Assembly: GCF_009865405.1 (NCBI RefSeq)
Contig: NZ_WWJY01000484.1
Span: 1 to 36,781, forward strand
Reading direction: 5' to 3'
From: Streptomyces sp. SID3212
GTDB taxonomy: Bacteria > Actinomycetota > Actinomycetes > Streptomycetales > Streptomycetaceae
DNA: 36,781 nucleotides
A program made the translations under genes and the position numbers. The notes below the pieces were generated by a model that saw only the letters and a list, made by a program, of their open reading frames with translations, did no database searches and was not told the DNA's origin. Of this stretch, positions 1 to 7,177 are shown one piece after another (position 1 is the first letter of the stretch; the number at the start of each line of letters is the position of its first letter).

Positions 1-46
1 TCCGATCTGGTCCCCCCGCGCCCCCACTCCACCCCCACACGCAAGC

Positions 47-135
47 GCCCCCCACGCACCCGCCAGAGCCAACCTACCCTTGCTGCCTTCCGGCCCTGGG
101 GGAGTTCAGTCAGATAGCGCCACGTGAGGGGCTCC
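47..135 (-). ncRNA. ffs: Small bacterial SRP RNA (4.5S-like)
   Basis: The complement strand carries the conserved SRP RNA apical core: CCAGGGCCGGAAGGCAGCAA around 75-100, with the GGAAGGCAGCA tetraloop/symmetric-loop signature. GC-rich arms on either side (about 120-135 and 47-60) can pair to close the hairpin. This RNA binds Ffh and acts in co-translational targeting of membrane and secreted proteins. Actinobacterial SRP RNAs of this short type often sit beside a tRNA-Ser gene, as here. The core is certain by eye; both ends are estimated. Confidence 0.82.
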
Positions 136-208
136 GCACACAGTACCCGATCCCCACCCCCCGATACGAGTTCGCGAGCACCCCTCAGGATCTTGTATGG
201 TTCGTCGC

Positions 209-296
209 GGAGGATTCGCCTAGTGGCCTAGGGCGCACGCTTGGAAAGCGTGTTGGGGGCAACCCCTCACGAGTTCGAATCTCGTATCCTCCGCCA
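209..296 (+). tRNA. tRNA-Ser (anticodon GGA), insertion target of the islands
   Basis: The acceptor arm GGAGGAT (209-215) pairs with ATCCTCC (286-292). The seven-base anticodon loop TTGGAAA gives GGA, reading UCC/UCU serine codons. A long variable arm (around GTTGGGGGCAACCCC) is typical of class II tRNA-Ser, and the T-loop GTTCGAAT is intact. CCA is encoded at 294-296. The 3' part from 241 onward is duplicated at 23936 and, in part, at 31146, so this gene is the attB site. Its present 3' end was probably supplied by the last element to integrate. Confidence 0.97.
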
Positions 297-357
297 TTGC
301 TCTCACCGGGCAATACGTCGATGGCCCCCGCTGCTCGCAGCGGGGGCCATCGACGTT
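241..357 (+). repeat. attL-type direct repeat (tRNA-Ser 3' end plus tail)
   Basis: This 117-bp segment begins in the anticodon loop and runs through the tRNA 3' end, the CCA and the following hairpin. It is base-for-base identical to 23936-24052. A third copy at 31146-31213 matches exactly over 59 bp (31155-31213). Bases just outside differ (c240 against g23935; c358 against g24053), which fixes the repeat limits. This is the crossover segment of the island 1 integrase. Confidence 0.93.
315..356 (+). terminator. Strong hairpin downstream of tRNA-Ser
   Basis: A perfect 19-bp stem (315-333 with 338-356) closes a CTCG loop. It lies 18 bp after the tRNA CCA. There is no long T run after it, so it may work as a processing or termination hairpin for the tRNA transcript. 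The same hairpin is duplicated at 24010-24051. In the third att copy, homology stops after the first few bases of this stem. Confidence 0.6.
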
Positions 358-359
358 CG

Positions 360-382
360 TAGTTGCAGTTTTAGTTGCAGTT
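360..382 (+). promoter_or_regulatory. Integrase arm-type repeats, left arm of island 1
   Basis: TAGTTGCAGTT occurs twice in direct orientation (360-370 and 372-382) with a 12-bp repeat period, immediately inside the att core. AGTTGCAGTT followed 12 bp later by AGTTGCATTC recurs near the right end (23821-23842). A related pair lies near the end of island 2 (31030-31051). Paired direct repeats flanking the core at element ends are what tyrosine integrase arm-binding sites look like. The function is inferred from position and recurrence. Confidence 0.6.
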
Positions 383-527
383 CGTGCGGTGGGCGCAGCC
401 GGAGGGCCCTGCAGACGGTCCCGTATCGGCCCTTGGGTATCCCTGGCAACTTCGACCGGGTTTGTCAGTGGTGCGTGGTAAGCCTGTTCTCCTACCGATC
501 GGCTTCTCGGGTGAAGGGTGAACAGCC

Positions 528-1526
528 ATGGCGGGGGAAAGCTACGTCGACCACGAGGTCCTCAAGGCGTTCGCGAAGAACAAGGTGAACGTGCCGAAGG
601 AGGAGGCGAAGGAGCGCCGCCGCCAGGTGAACTACCTGCGGGAGCGCCTGGAGGACTACATCGCCGGCCACCCGGACTTTGACCTGGTGAAGCTCCGCGC
701 GTCCGGCAGCACCGCCAAGCACACAGCGATCCGTCGCAGGCACGGCACGGGGTCTGACGCGGACGTGGCCGCGTACCTGCGCGTCGGCGACCCCGACATC
801 GACGTCTCGACGGTGCTGGCATGGCTGGAGGAACGCTGCAAAGAGGTCTATGGCAGAACGAAGGTCGCGGAGGACTTCAAGCCCTCCGACCACGCGGTCG
901 GTATCACTATGCGGGGCTCTGGCTTGAAGATCGACGTGGTGCCGGTGCTCTACACAGGCGAGCCGGACGACCGGGGCTACTTGGTCACCAGCGGCGGCAT
1001 CAAGGTGCTCACCTCGGTCACGCTCCACCTGCGCTTCATCGAAAAGCGCAAGGGAGAGGCCGGTGACAGCTACCGGGAGCTGATCCGCCTGCTGAAGGCG
1101 TGGATCCGCGAGAGCAAGGGGGTCGACCCGCAGCTGCGCTGCAAGTCGTTCCTGATTGAACTCCTGGTCGCGCACCTGTGGGACGTCGGCTGGAACGGCC
1201 AGCCACTCGAAGTCGGCGACTACCCGCGTGCGATCGAGCAGGTGCTCTCCTACATCGTTCGCACCGGCCTGAGGACACCGATCGTCTTCACCGACTACTA
1301 CACGGCCGACGAGGTGGACACGACGACGGATCCCATTCAGGTCTGGGACCCGGTCAACCCGGAGAACAACGTCGCACGCGGTTACACCGAGTTCGACCGC
1401 CAGCGGTTGGTGAGCCATGCCAAGACGACTCTCGACACCCTCACGATGGCTGCGTACGCGGCCACGAAGGGTGAGGCGCTCGACCTCTGGCGCGAGCTGT
1501 TCGGCCCCACCTTCCCGGGAGAGTGA
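528..1526 (+). CDS. cdnD: CBASS CD-NTase (cyclic oligonucleotide synthase)
   Basis: A cGAS/DncV-like nucleotidyltransferase of 332 aa that would make a cyclic oligonucleotide alarm signal on phage infection. The active-site pattern is present: G60-S61 followed by D77-x-D79 (SDADV) and a third acidic residue at D136 in KIDVVPV. The C-terminal half resembles the helical nucleotidyltransferase-associated domain. The ATG has AAGGG about 10 bp upstream. It starts a tight four-gene unit with HORMA, TRIP13 and SAVED-endonuclease genes, which defines a type III CBASS. The clade D assignment rests on this gene company and general sequence feel, so the symbol is provisional. It lies between attL and the integrase, on the outer edge of the element. 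Confidence 0.9.
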   Translation: MAGESYVDHEVLKAFAKNKVNVPKEEAKERRRQVNYLRERLEDYIAGHPDFDLVKLRASGSTAKHTAIRRRHGTGSDADVAAYLRVGDPDIDVSTVLAWLEERCKEVYGRTKVAEDFKPSDHAVGITMRGSGLKIDVVPVLYTGEPDDRGYLVTSGGIKVLTSVTLHLRFIEKRKGEAGDSYRELIRLLKAWIRESKGVDPQLRCKSFLIELLVAHLWDVGWNGQPLEVGDYPRAIEQVLSYIVRTGLRTPIVFTDYYTADEVDTTTDPIQVWDPVNPENNVARGYTEFDRQRLVSHAKTTLDTLTMAAYAATKGEALDLWRELFGPTFPGE

Positions 1527-1528
1527 CC

Positions 1529-2044
1529 ATGACCGGCTCGTACTCCAGATCCGCTTCCGGTTCGTTCACGATCACCGATGCCCGTTACGTCGGAGGCAGA
1601 GTCGCCGCCGACCTGCGTCTGCTGTACAACCTCTACGGCGAACCCTCCCTCGAGAAAATCGACAAGTTCGCCGACGAGGTCGCCCTGCTTCTACGAGACG
1701 GTTATCTCGACACCGTCGACTACGGCTTCCGCGACACCGCCACCAACGCCTGGAAGTTTCGGCTGCGCTACAAAGCCACGGCCGGCGGCCAGCTCATCGA
1801 CTCCCGACCGGGCAGCTTCCCGGACCCGGTCGACCTCACCGGCTACACCTTTCACAGCTTCCTGAACTACAGCTCCGCCTTCTGGCTCCTGAGCAGCAGC
1901 CAGCAGACCGGGGTCAAGGAGGCACTGCCGATCTCCCGGACAACCGGCACTGCCCCGAGTGCCGCCGCAGGCACCAGCACCACGGGGCACGGCTACGCCC
2001 GCAACGGTACTGGCGTCTCACGCGACGTCTACGTCGCCTACTAG
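1529..2044 (+). CDS. cap7: CBASS HORMA-domain sensor protein (Cap7)
   Basis: The 171-aa protein matches the bacterial HORMA family: an N-terminal FTITDARYVG segment, then ADLRLLYNLYG, LLRDGYLDTVDYGFRD and a lysine/arginine-rich beta strand before a PGSFPDPVDL-like turn. In type III CBASS the HORMA protein binds a peptide, closes, and activates the CD-NTase. The C-terminal 25-30 residues are a Ser/Thr/Gly-rich tail that may act as the safety-belt or closure region. I chose the ATG at 1529 because GGGAG lies 7 bp before it. An in-frame GTG at 1523 overlaps the cdnD stop but is too close to that ribosome site. Expression is probably coupled to cdnD. Confidence 0.85.
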   Translation: MTGSYSRSASGSFTITDARYVGGRVAADLRLLYNLYGEPSLEKIDKFADEVALLLRDGYLDTVDYGFRDTATNAWKFRLRYKATAGGQLIDSRPGSFPDPVDLTGYTFHSFLNYSSAFWLLSSSQQTGVKEALPISRTTGTAPSAAAGTSTTGHGYARNGTGVSRDVYVAY

Positions 2045-2074
2045 TCCAGCGTCATCAGCAGGAGGAACGAGCGT

Positions 2075-2995
2075 ATGACCAGCCAGGACGACCTGTTCCA
2101 CCCCGTCATCGAGTTGCCCGAGCCCACCCGACGCGCCCGCTACGACCGCCTCGTCGGCCTGGATGACACGAAGCTGCGCCTGCGCAAAGAAGCCGCGCTC
2201 CTCGCGGACCCGCGCCGACTTCGGTCCTGGGCCGCGCGATACCACAGCGGCGACGTCGCCGCCCTCGCCCTCTTCGCGGATCGGGCGCCGCTGTTCGTTT
2301 TCGCTGGCGATGTCGGTTCCGGCAAGTCCGCGCTGGCAGAATCCTTTGGCTGCGACCTCGCCGACTGGCTCAATCTGCCGGTGTACCTGTACAGGCTCAA
2401 GCTCGCTACCCGCGGCAGCGGCTTGGTCGGCGAGATGACCTCCCTCATTGGAGACGCTTTTACCCACATGCACGTGGTGGGCAAGCGTGCGTCGGGCTCT
2501 GAGGGAGCACGCGAGGTGCAGATTCTTGTCGTCGATGAGGCCGACGCCCTGGTGCAGTCCCGCGAGGCTCAGCAGATGCACCATGAGGATCGGGCCGGCG
2601 TCGACGCGTTCTTGGCCGGCATCGACGGCTTGGCCGGCGCCGGGCTCCCGGTCGTCGTTGTTCTGTGCACCAACCGGGTCGGCGCCCTCGACCCGGCCGT
2701 CATGCGCCGCGCCGCGGCCACCTTCACCTTCACCCGCCCCGGCGACGAGCAGCGCCGCTCGGTCCTCACCCAGGCGCTCGACGGACTCGGCATCCGGCCG
2801 GAGACCATCCGCAAGGTCGTCGAGCTCACCGGACCCACCAAGGACCAGCCCGGCTACACCTTCTCCGACCTCACCCAGCGGCTGGTCCCAGCAGCTGTCT
2901 TCCGCGCTTTCCCCGACCGGCCTGTCATGGACGAGGACTTCCTCGCCCTCGCCGAGGAACTGGAGCCCACCCCCATCTTCACCGAGGAGCGCTGA
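2075..2995 (+). CDS. cap6: CBASS TRIP13/Pch2-like AAA+ ATPase (Cap6)
   Basis: A 306-aa AAA+ protein with Walker A GDVGSGKSA (residues 78-86), Walker B ILVVDEAD (150-157) and sensor-type CTNR further on. In type III CBASS the TRIP13 homologue opens the closed HORMA protein and so switches off the CD-NTase. The start is clear: AGGAGG lies 9 bp before the ATG. The gene follows the HORMA gene by 30 bp, and its TGA overlaps the ATG of the endonuclease gene (TGATG), so stoichiometry is likely set by translational coupling. The AAA+ assignment is certain; the TRIP13 role comes from the operon. Confidence 0.88.
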   Translation: MTSQDDLFHPVIELPEPTRRARYDRLVGLDDTKLRLRKEAALLADPRRLRSWAARYHSGDVAALALFADRAPLFVFAGDVGSGKSALAESFGCDLADWLNLPVYLYRLKLATRGSGLVGEMTSLIGDAFTHMHVVGKRASGSEGAREVQILVVDEADALVQSREAQQMHHEDRAGVDAFLAGIDGLAGAGLPVVVVLCTNRVGALDPAVMRRAAATFTFTRPGDEQRRSVLTQALDGLGIRPETIRKVVELTGPTKDQPGYTFSDLTQRLVPAAVFRAFPDRPVMDEDFLALAEELEPTPIFTEER

Positions 2996-4479
2996 TGGCC
3001 CATCTCCCTGCCCCCAGCCCCACCAGCGTCCGCACCACCGGCGATTACTACCAATGGCTCGTCGCCTGGGAGGCATGCCTGACTCTCCTCCGTGAGAACG
3101 CCGCCCGTTCGCACAACCCTGTGCGCGCCGTCGGCGTCGAACTTGACGGCGTCGGCAATCTCGACGACGTCGTCCTGCTGCGCGATGTTCCCCCGAACAC
3201 CTACAAGCAGGTTAAGTACGCGGTCGACAGCGCCACACCAGTCAACGCGGCATACCTGACCAAGCCCAGCCTCAGCGGCGGCCCGTCGATCCTCAAGAAG
3301 ATCGCCAGGACGTGGAAGCAATTGACCGCACACGGCGGCACCGTCGAACTGCACCTGGTCACCAACCGGGCGGCCGACCCCGCCGATGACCTGGTGAAGA
3401 TCTGCGATTCCCGCACCGGGCTCCTAATGCCCAAGGCAGCCATCGGCGGAAACAAGTCGGACCGCGGCAAGGCACGTGCCCAGTGGGCTGAGGAAGCAGG
3501 TCTGACCGAGGCCGAGCTCCTCGACCTGCTGTCGGTTCTGCGCTTCGACCTGTCGGTGAACATGGTCAAGTACCAGGAGCATCTGCAGCTGTTGATGGCC
3601 GTCACGGGTCTGCACAACGACCAGCGGGCGTTGGAGGCGGGCGCCGGATGGGTCGCCAAGATGGTCCGCGACGGCCAGCGCGAGCTCACGCTGGCAATGG
3701 TCGAGAGCGCCGTCGCCGAGCTGGACTTGAAGGCCGGCCCCGCTCGGGTCGTCCTGTCGATCGCCACGCTCAAGCCAGACCCGATGGCCCCGGATGCCGA
3801 CCACGCCATTGACTGGGTCGACCGCTTCGAAAGCGAATCCGAGTACACCAAGCGTCGACCCCTGTCGCCGAGTACCTGGGCACAGCTACAGGCGGATATT
3901 GAGGCCGCACCTGAACGTCTGCCCGCCGGTACGACCGCCGTCTCCGTCACGGGAAGTATCCGTCTAGCGCCAGCCTTCCTGGTTGGTACCACCTTCCGCA
4001 TGGTCACCGGGACCGACCTCGCAGCGCTGCAGCGGGGGAGGGGCGGCAGCCAACTCTGGTCCACCAACGACCCGTTTGAGACTGTCTTGGTCCCGGAAGT
4101 CGCTGAGTACGAGATTGGCCAAGGTGACGAGATCGCTGTCGCCATCTCGGTCGCGACGGAGATCACCAGGGACGTCCTGGAGTACCTCCGCGAGCAGGAT
4201 CTCCCGGTCGGTAAGCTCATCGTCCTCGCCCCGCCGAGCGGCAAAGCGAACGACGGTTCCGTCCCCGGCAGCACCGCCGCCAACGCCTTGGCAGTGGGCA
4301 TCCGCGACCACCTACGCCGCTCCACCCGCCGAGTCCAGCGCATGCACCTCTTCCTCGCCTGCCCGATGGGACTTGCTGTTCTGCTGGGCAACCGATGGAA
4401 CCGGCTATGTCAGACCGTCGTCTACGAGGACATCAAGATCGGCGACGGATACGAGGCAGCATTCACCGTAGAGGCATAA
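2995..4479 (+). CDS. cap4: CBASS effector: endonuclease-SAVED fusion (Cap4-like)
   Basis: A 494-aa effector. The N-terminal 80 residues show a restriction-endonuclease-type core: GDYYQWLVAWEA, E49, D57-D58 and the Q72-V-K74 motif, as in the DUF4297-type nuclease domain of Cap4. The C-terminal part (about 310-494) has the SAVED look, with VSVTGSIRLAPAF, GDEIAVAISVATEIT and LFLACPMGLAVLLGNRW; SAVED domains bind cyclic oligonucleotides. Binding would trigger double-strand DNA cleavage and abort infection. The frame stays open 330 bp further upstream, but that lies inside the ATPase gene. The ATG at 2995 overlaps the preceding stop and has GAGGAG close by. It is the last gene of the operon and is followed by convergent int. 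Confidence 0.88.
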   Translation: MAHLPAPSPTSVRTTGDYYQWLVAWEACLTLLRENAARSHNPVRAVGVELDGVGNLDDVVLLRDVPPNTYKQVKYAVDSATPVNAAYLTKPSLSGGPSILKKIARTWKQLTAHGGTVELHLVTNRAADPADDLVKICDSRTGLLMPKAAIGGNKSDRGKARAQWAEEAGLTEAELLDLLSVLRFDLSVNMVKYQEHLQLLMAVTGLHNDQRALEAGAGWVAKMVRDGQRELTLAMVESAVAELDLKAGPARVVLSIATLKPDPMAPDADHAIDWVDRFESESEYTKRRPLSPSTWAQLQADIEAAPERLPAGTTAVSVTGSIRLAPAFLVGTTFRMVTGTDLAALQRGRGGSQLWSTNDPFETVLVPEVAEYEIGQGDEIAVAISVATEITRDVLEYLREQDLPVGKLIVLAPPSGKANDGSVPGSTAANALAVGIRDHLRRSTRRVQRMHLFLACPMGLAVLLGNRWNRLCQTVVYEDIKIGDGYEAAFTVEA

Positions 4480-4542
4480 GAGGCGACTCAAGCCCAAGGG
4501 CACCGAACCTGTTCCGAGGGTTGCGGGAACGCTTCGTGGATT

Positions 4543-4574
4543 GCGGGCTCAGACCGTTGGCGATCGAAGCCCGC
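4543..4574. terminator. Candidate hairpin between cap4 and int
   Basis: GCGGGCT (4543-4549) pairs with AGCCCGC (4568-4574) around an 18-nt loop, in the 118-bp gap between two converging genes. There is no T tract on either strand. The loop is long, so this is only a weak terminator call. Confidence 0.3.
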
Positions 4575-4597
4575 ATGGCCCACCCACGACAGTCGGA

Positions 4598-5833
4598 TCA
4601 GGCGGCGGGTGGCTCGCCGTCCCGGGTCCAAAGCAGTCCGCCGACCTTGGCCGCCGTGTCCTTGAGGACGCGGTTCGTCAGATGCTGGTATCGGCGGCGC
4701 ATCCGGGCCGACTGGCCAGGCTCCCAGCCCATGATCGCGTCAACGACGGTGTCGGGGACGCCGAGGATCAGCAGGATCGTGCCTGCGGTGTGGCGGGCGT
4801 CGTGCAGTCGGCCATCCCGCAGGCCGGCCGCCTCCAGCAGCTCCTTCCACTTGTGGTGATCGGTGTTGGGGTTGAGCGGTTCACCGGTCGGTGAGGTGAA
4901 GACGTATCCCTTCTCCACCCACAGGTCGCGGGCGAGACGCCGTTCCCGTTCCTGCTCGTCTCGGTGCTGCGCCAAGAGCTTCATCAGCTCGCCGGGGACG
5001 CCAATGGGCCGCCGTCCGGCACGGGACTTGGTGTCCTTGGTCTCTCGACGGATGTTGATCTTCTGCGGACAGTACCCGGGCTTGCGCCCGCAGCGGCCCC
5101 CGCAGCCATGCTGGTACCGGGGCCGCAGCCGCCCCCGGTGAACGACCAGCACCCCAAGGTCGAAGTCGAGGTCCACCCACTTGAGCCCAAGCACCTCGCC
5201 CTGCCGCAGACCGAGCGCCAGGGCGATCACCCAACGCGCGGCGTTGCGCTCTCGGCTGGCCACCTCCAGCAGGAGCTGGACCTCCTCGACGGTGTACGGC
5301 ACAACCTCTTCCTCTTCCAGCCGAGGAGCCTTGGCGATCGTGGCCGGGTTCTCGGTGAGGTGACGCCGACGCTTCGCCTCGTTGAGGGCGGCGCGAACAG
5401 TGCGGTGGACCTGGTGCGCGGTGCCGGCCGCACTGCCGTTCTCCTGCATCTTCTTGTAGAAGCGCTCCAGGTGCTCGGGCTCCAGCTTCCCCAAACGATG
5501 CGCGCCGAGGCCGGGTATCAGGTGGTGGTAAACAGCGACACGGTAGCCGTCGATGGTGTTCTCGGAGACGTGCAGCGCGGCGATGTTCTCGACCCAGTGA
5601 GTCAGCCAGGACTCGACTGTCCAGGTCTGGCCCGCCTTCGGCACGCTGCCGGAGTCGCGCTTCCGCTCCAGCTCACGGACAGCCTTGGTGACGTCAGCGC
5701 GGGACTTGCGCATGACGTGGCGCCGGTCGGGTTTGCCGTTGTCCTTGGCGCCGACGGTGACGTAACCGTGCCAGTAGCCGTCCTTACCGAAGTGGATCGA
5801 TGATGCGCCGTTGGGCTGCCGGGACTTCGCCAT
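4598..5833 (-). CDS. int: Tyrosine recombinase (integrase) of island 1
   Basis: A 411-aa site-specific recombinase, apparently intact. The N-terminal arm-binding and SAM-like core-binding domains cover about residues 10-160. The catalytic domain has R210 in GLRQGEVLGLKW, H344-x-x-R347 in HDARHT, and the nucleophile Y382 in RRYQHLT. A cysteine-rich insert (C244, C248, C255 after H243) sits between the second and third catalytic-domain strands and could bind metal. The start has GAAGGGA 6 bp upstream and lies 10 bp after the excisionase gene. The expected targets are the 117-bp tRNA-Ser repeats and the AGTTGCAGTT arm sites. Unusually, it lies 4.2 kb from the nearer att end because the CBASS operon intervenes. 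Its last codons have a decayed homologue at 30440-30519. Confidence 0.95.
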   Translation of the reverse strand: MAKSRQPNGASSIHFGKDGYWHGYVTVGAKDNGKPDRRHVMRKSRADVTKAVRELERKRDSGSVPKAGQTWTVESWLTHWVENIAALHVSENTIDGYRVAVYHHLIPGLGAHRLGKLEPEHLERFYKKMQENGSAAGTAHQVHRTVRAALNEAKRRRHLTENPATIAKAPRLEEEEVVPYTVEEVQLLLEVASRERNAARWVIALALGLRQGEVLGLKWVDLDFDLGVLVVHRGRLRPRYQHGCGGRCGRKPGYCPQKINIRRETKDTKSRAGRRPIGVPGELMKLLAQHRDEQERERRLARDLWVEKGYVFTSPTGEPLNPNTDHHKWKELLEAAGLRDGRLHDARHTAGTILLILGVPDTVVDAIMGWEPGQSARMRRRYQHLTNRVLKDTAAKVGGLLWTRDGEPPAA

Positions 5834-5843
5834 GATCGTCCCT

Positions 5844-6149
5844 TCAGGCCGCGAGAGCGACGGACGACTGGGTCGCCTGGGTGCGGGCTGCGACGTAGAC
5901 GCTCAGCGCCTCTGCAGGAATGCGGCGAAGGCGGCCTATGGAAATGGACGGGATCTCACCGGAGGCGAGGAGCGCGTACATGGTGGTGCGGCCGACGCCG
6001 AGCCGTCGGGCGGCTTCCTCGACGGTGAGCGCGACCAGCGTGGGGTCGTGCGCGGCGCTGGTGTTGGCCTGGACGAGGCCGAGGAGCTGCTGCTCGGTCA
6101 TGCCGAGGGCATCAGCCAACAGGGCAGCGGAGATGGGCGTTTCGGGCAT
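5844..6149 (-). CDS. xis: Excisionase / MerR-like HTH DNA-binding protein
   Basis: A 101-aa protein with a winged-helix excise domain in the middle: LTVEEAARRLGVGRTTMYAL followed by IPSISIGRLRRIPAEAL. This is the usual layout of actinobacterial excisionases (helix-turn-helix, then a wing with the R-x-x-R-I-P sequence). GGGAGGT lies just before the ATG. It is directly upstream of int and read in the same direction, so the pair is probably one transcript that sets the balance of integration and excision. The first 40 residues are unusual for an excisionase and not recognised. Confidence 0.85.
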   Translation of the reverse strand: MPETPISAALLADALGMTEQQLLGLVQANTSAAHDPTLVALTVEEAARRLGVGRTTMYALLASGEIPSISIGRLRRIPAEALSVYVAARTQATQSSVALAA

Positions 6150-6273
6150 GGAGGTACCTCCCGGCGGCGCGTGGGCAACGTGCAGCCGTGGTTGCTGTTC
6201 GGGATGGGCGGTGTGAAAGGGGTCCGCAGGGCAGCCCTCGGCGTTCGTAGCGCCGGGGGACGGGCGGGAGCGG

Positions 6274-6792
6274 TTACTCGGCGGCGGAGGTACCCACGTC
6301 CTTGCGGAGGGGGTCCTGGGGCGAGTTGGGAGCCGGGTAGAACGTCAGCTCGTCTGCGGCGGGCGTGATGTCGACGCCGAGCCGTTCGGCGATCTCGTCG
6401 TACTCCTGCTCGGCCTCTTCGAGGCGCACCTTCGCGGCGTCAGCGAGGTCCTGGGCGGTTCTCCACTCCCTCTCAAGGTCCTGGAGGCGGAAGCCCGCCT
6501 CCTGAAGCTCGTAGTTGGGGTCGTCCGGGTTCGCCACGGCCTGGGTCATGAAGTACTCGGCGGGCAGGTTCAGCGCCTTGGCCAGGCCGATGACCTCGTC
6601 GAACTGGATGGACCGGGTGCCGTTCTCGATCTTCGCGATCTGGGTCTGGTGGAACTTGAAACCGAGGCGCCTCATGCGCTCGGCGACATCGTCCTGGGAC
6701 AACCGGGCGGCCTTCCGCATGATCTTCAGGTTGTGCGCCACCAGTGCCTCACCCTCGCTGGGGATGAGGTGGCGCTCCTTGGGCTTGTCCAT
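6274..6792 (-). CDS. XRE-family repressor with C-terminal coiled coil
   Basis: A 172-aa regulator. An XRE-type helix-turn-helix spans about residues 18-75 (NLKIMRKAARLSQDDVAERM, then HQTQIAKIENGTRSIQFDEV). It is followed by an acidic helical region (about 95-140) likely to form a coiled coil for dimerisation. The ATG at 6792 is preferred because AGGAGG lies 6 bp upstream; a GTG two codons earlier would overlap that site. It is transcribed divergently from the DUF3631 operon and faces the xis-int genes. It is the likely switch that keeps the element quiescent, possibly acting at the dyads in 6800-6990. The role is inferred from position. Confidence 0.85.
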   Translation of the reverse strand: MDKPKERHLIPSEGEALVAHNLKIMRKAARLSQDDVAERMRRLGFKFHQTQIAKIENGTRSIQFDEVIGLAKALNLPAEYFMTQAVANPDDPNYELQEAGFRLQDLEREWRTAQDLADAAKVRLEEAEQEYDEIAERLGVDITPAADELTFYPAPNSPQDPLRKDVGTSAAE

Positions 6793-6887
6793 GTTCACCT
6801 CCTCTCGGTTGAACCGGCACTACACCGGGGCCATCGTTAAACCATACCAGCATTGAATCCCCAACCGCGAGGCGCATGAAACGAAAG

Positions 6888-6901
6888 GTGATGCAGATCA
6901 C
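6888..6901. promoter_or_regulatory. GTGAT-N4-ATCAC dyad in the divergent control region
   Basis: This is a perfect 5+4+5 inverted repeat; the wider sequence reads as G/TGTGA-N6-TCACA, close to the CRP/FNR half-site pattern. It lies between the divergent XRE gene and the DUF3631 operon. It could be the operator of the neighbouring XRE repressor or a site for a host CRP-family regulator. The sequence alone does not decide. Confidence 0.4.
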
Positions 6902-6960
6902 ACAAGCCTCTGAACTGCCACTATGCTACTAGGGAATCAATAAACGAACCTGCCATCGGT

Positions 6961-6989
6961 TTGACACCGCGCGCCGCGGGCAGTACATA
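6961..6989 (+). promoter_or_regulatory. Sigma-70-type promoter of the replication/transfer operon
   Basis: A consensus -35 TTGACA (6961-6966) is followed after 17 bp by TACATA (6984-6989) as -10. A start point around 6995 would fall on or beside the in-frame GTG at 6995, so the first gene could be translated from a leaderless message. A perfect -35 box is uncommon in Streptomyces and marks this as the main rightward promoter of the element. Confidence 0.6.
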
Positions 6990-7168
6990 TGATGGTGGCG
7001 CATGAAAATCCGAACCTGAAGGAGGTTGAGAACGGCGCTCATGCCGCCAGAGAACGACAAAACCCCCGGCGCTACGAACACCGGGGGCTGATCGGAAACC
7101 TCGACACCGCCCATCCCTGGACAGCAGACCTACTACGGACCGGGTTGCCCCCCGGAGCCGTCGAGTGA
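6989..7168 (+). CDS. Small leader protein of the DUF3631 operon (57-59 aa)
   Basis: An open frame of 59 codons starts ATG ATG GTG at 6989, 6992 and 6995 and ends TGA at 7166-7168, 9 bp before the next gene. The product is polar, with an arginine-rich middle (AARERQNPRRYEHRGL) and a conserved-looking end (DTAHPWTADLLRTGLPP). It has no recognised domain. There is no ribosome site before the ATGs, but the promoter places the transcription start near GTG 6995, consistent with a leaderless start. A GC-rich hairpin lies inside it. It could be a small regulatory protein or a translated leader. I infer it is real from the uninterrupted frame, the promoter and the operon spacing. Confidence 0.5.
   Translation: MMVAHENPNLKEVENGAHAARERQNPRRYEHRGLIGNLDTAHPWTADLLRTGLPPGAVE
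7063..7087 (-). terminator. CCCCCGG/CCGGGGG hairpin with T tract on the minus strand
   Basis: CCCCCGG (7063-7069) pairs with CCGGGGG (7081-7087) around an 11-nt loop. On the minus strand the stem is followed by TTTTG, as in an intrinsic terminator. No leftward gene lies to its right, so it may insulate the XRE gene from antisense transcription. On the plus strand it may act as an attenuator in the leader gene. Confidence 0.4.
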
Positions 7169-7177
7169 GGAATCTCC

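Noticed and set aside
241..588. Open frame of about 115 codons over the tRNA-Ser 3' end, also present at the second att copy
   Set aside because: It is read straight through the tRNA and its hairpin, has Cys/Ser/Arg-rich composition, and exists twice only because the att repeat is duplicated.
492..1418. Long minus-strand frame opposite the CD-NTase gene
   Set aside because: Val/Arg/Asp-rich shadow typical of high-GC antisense frames; the plus strand has clear catalytic motifs.
2665..2994. Upstream extension of the SAVED-endonuclease frame
   Set aside because: It lies wholly inside the ATPase gene in another frame and is His/Arg/Pro-rich. The ATG at 2995 overlaps the ATPase stop and starts the recognisable domain.
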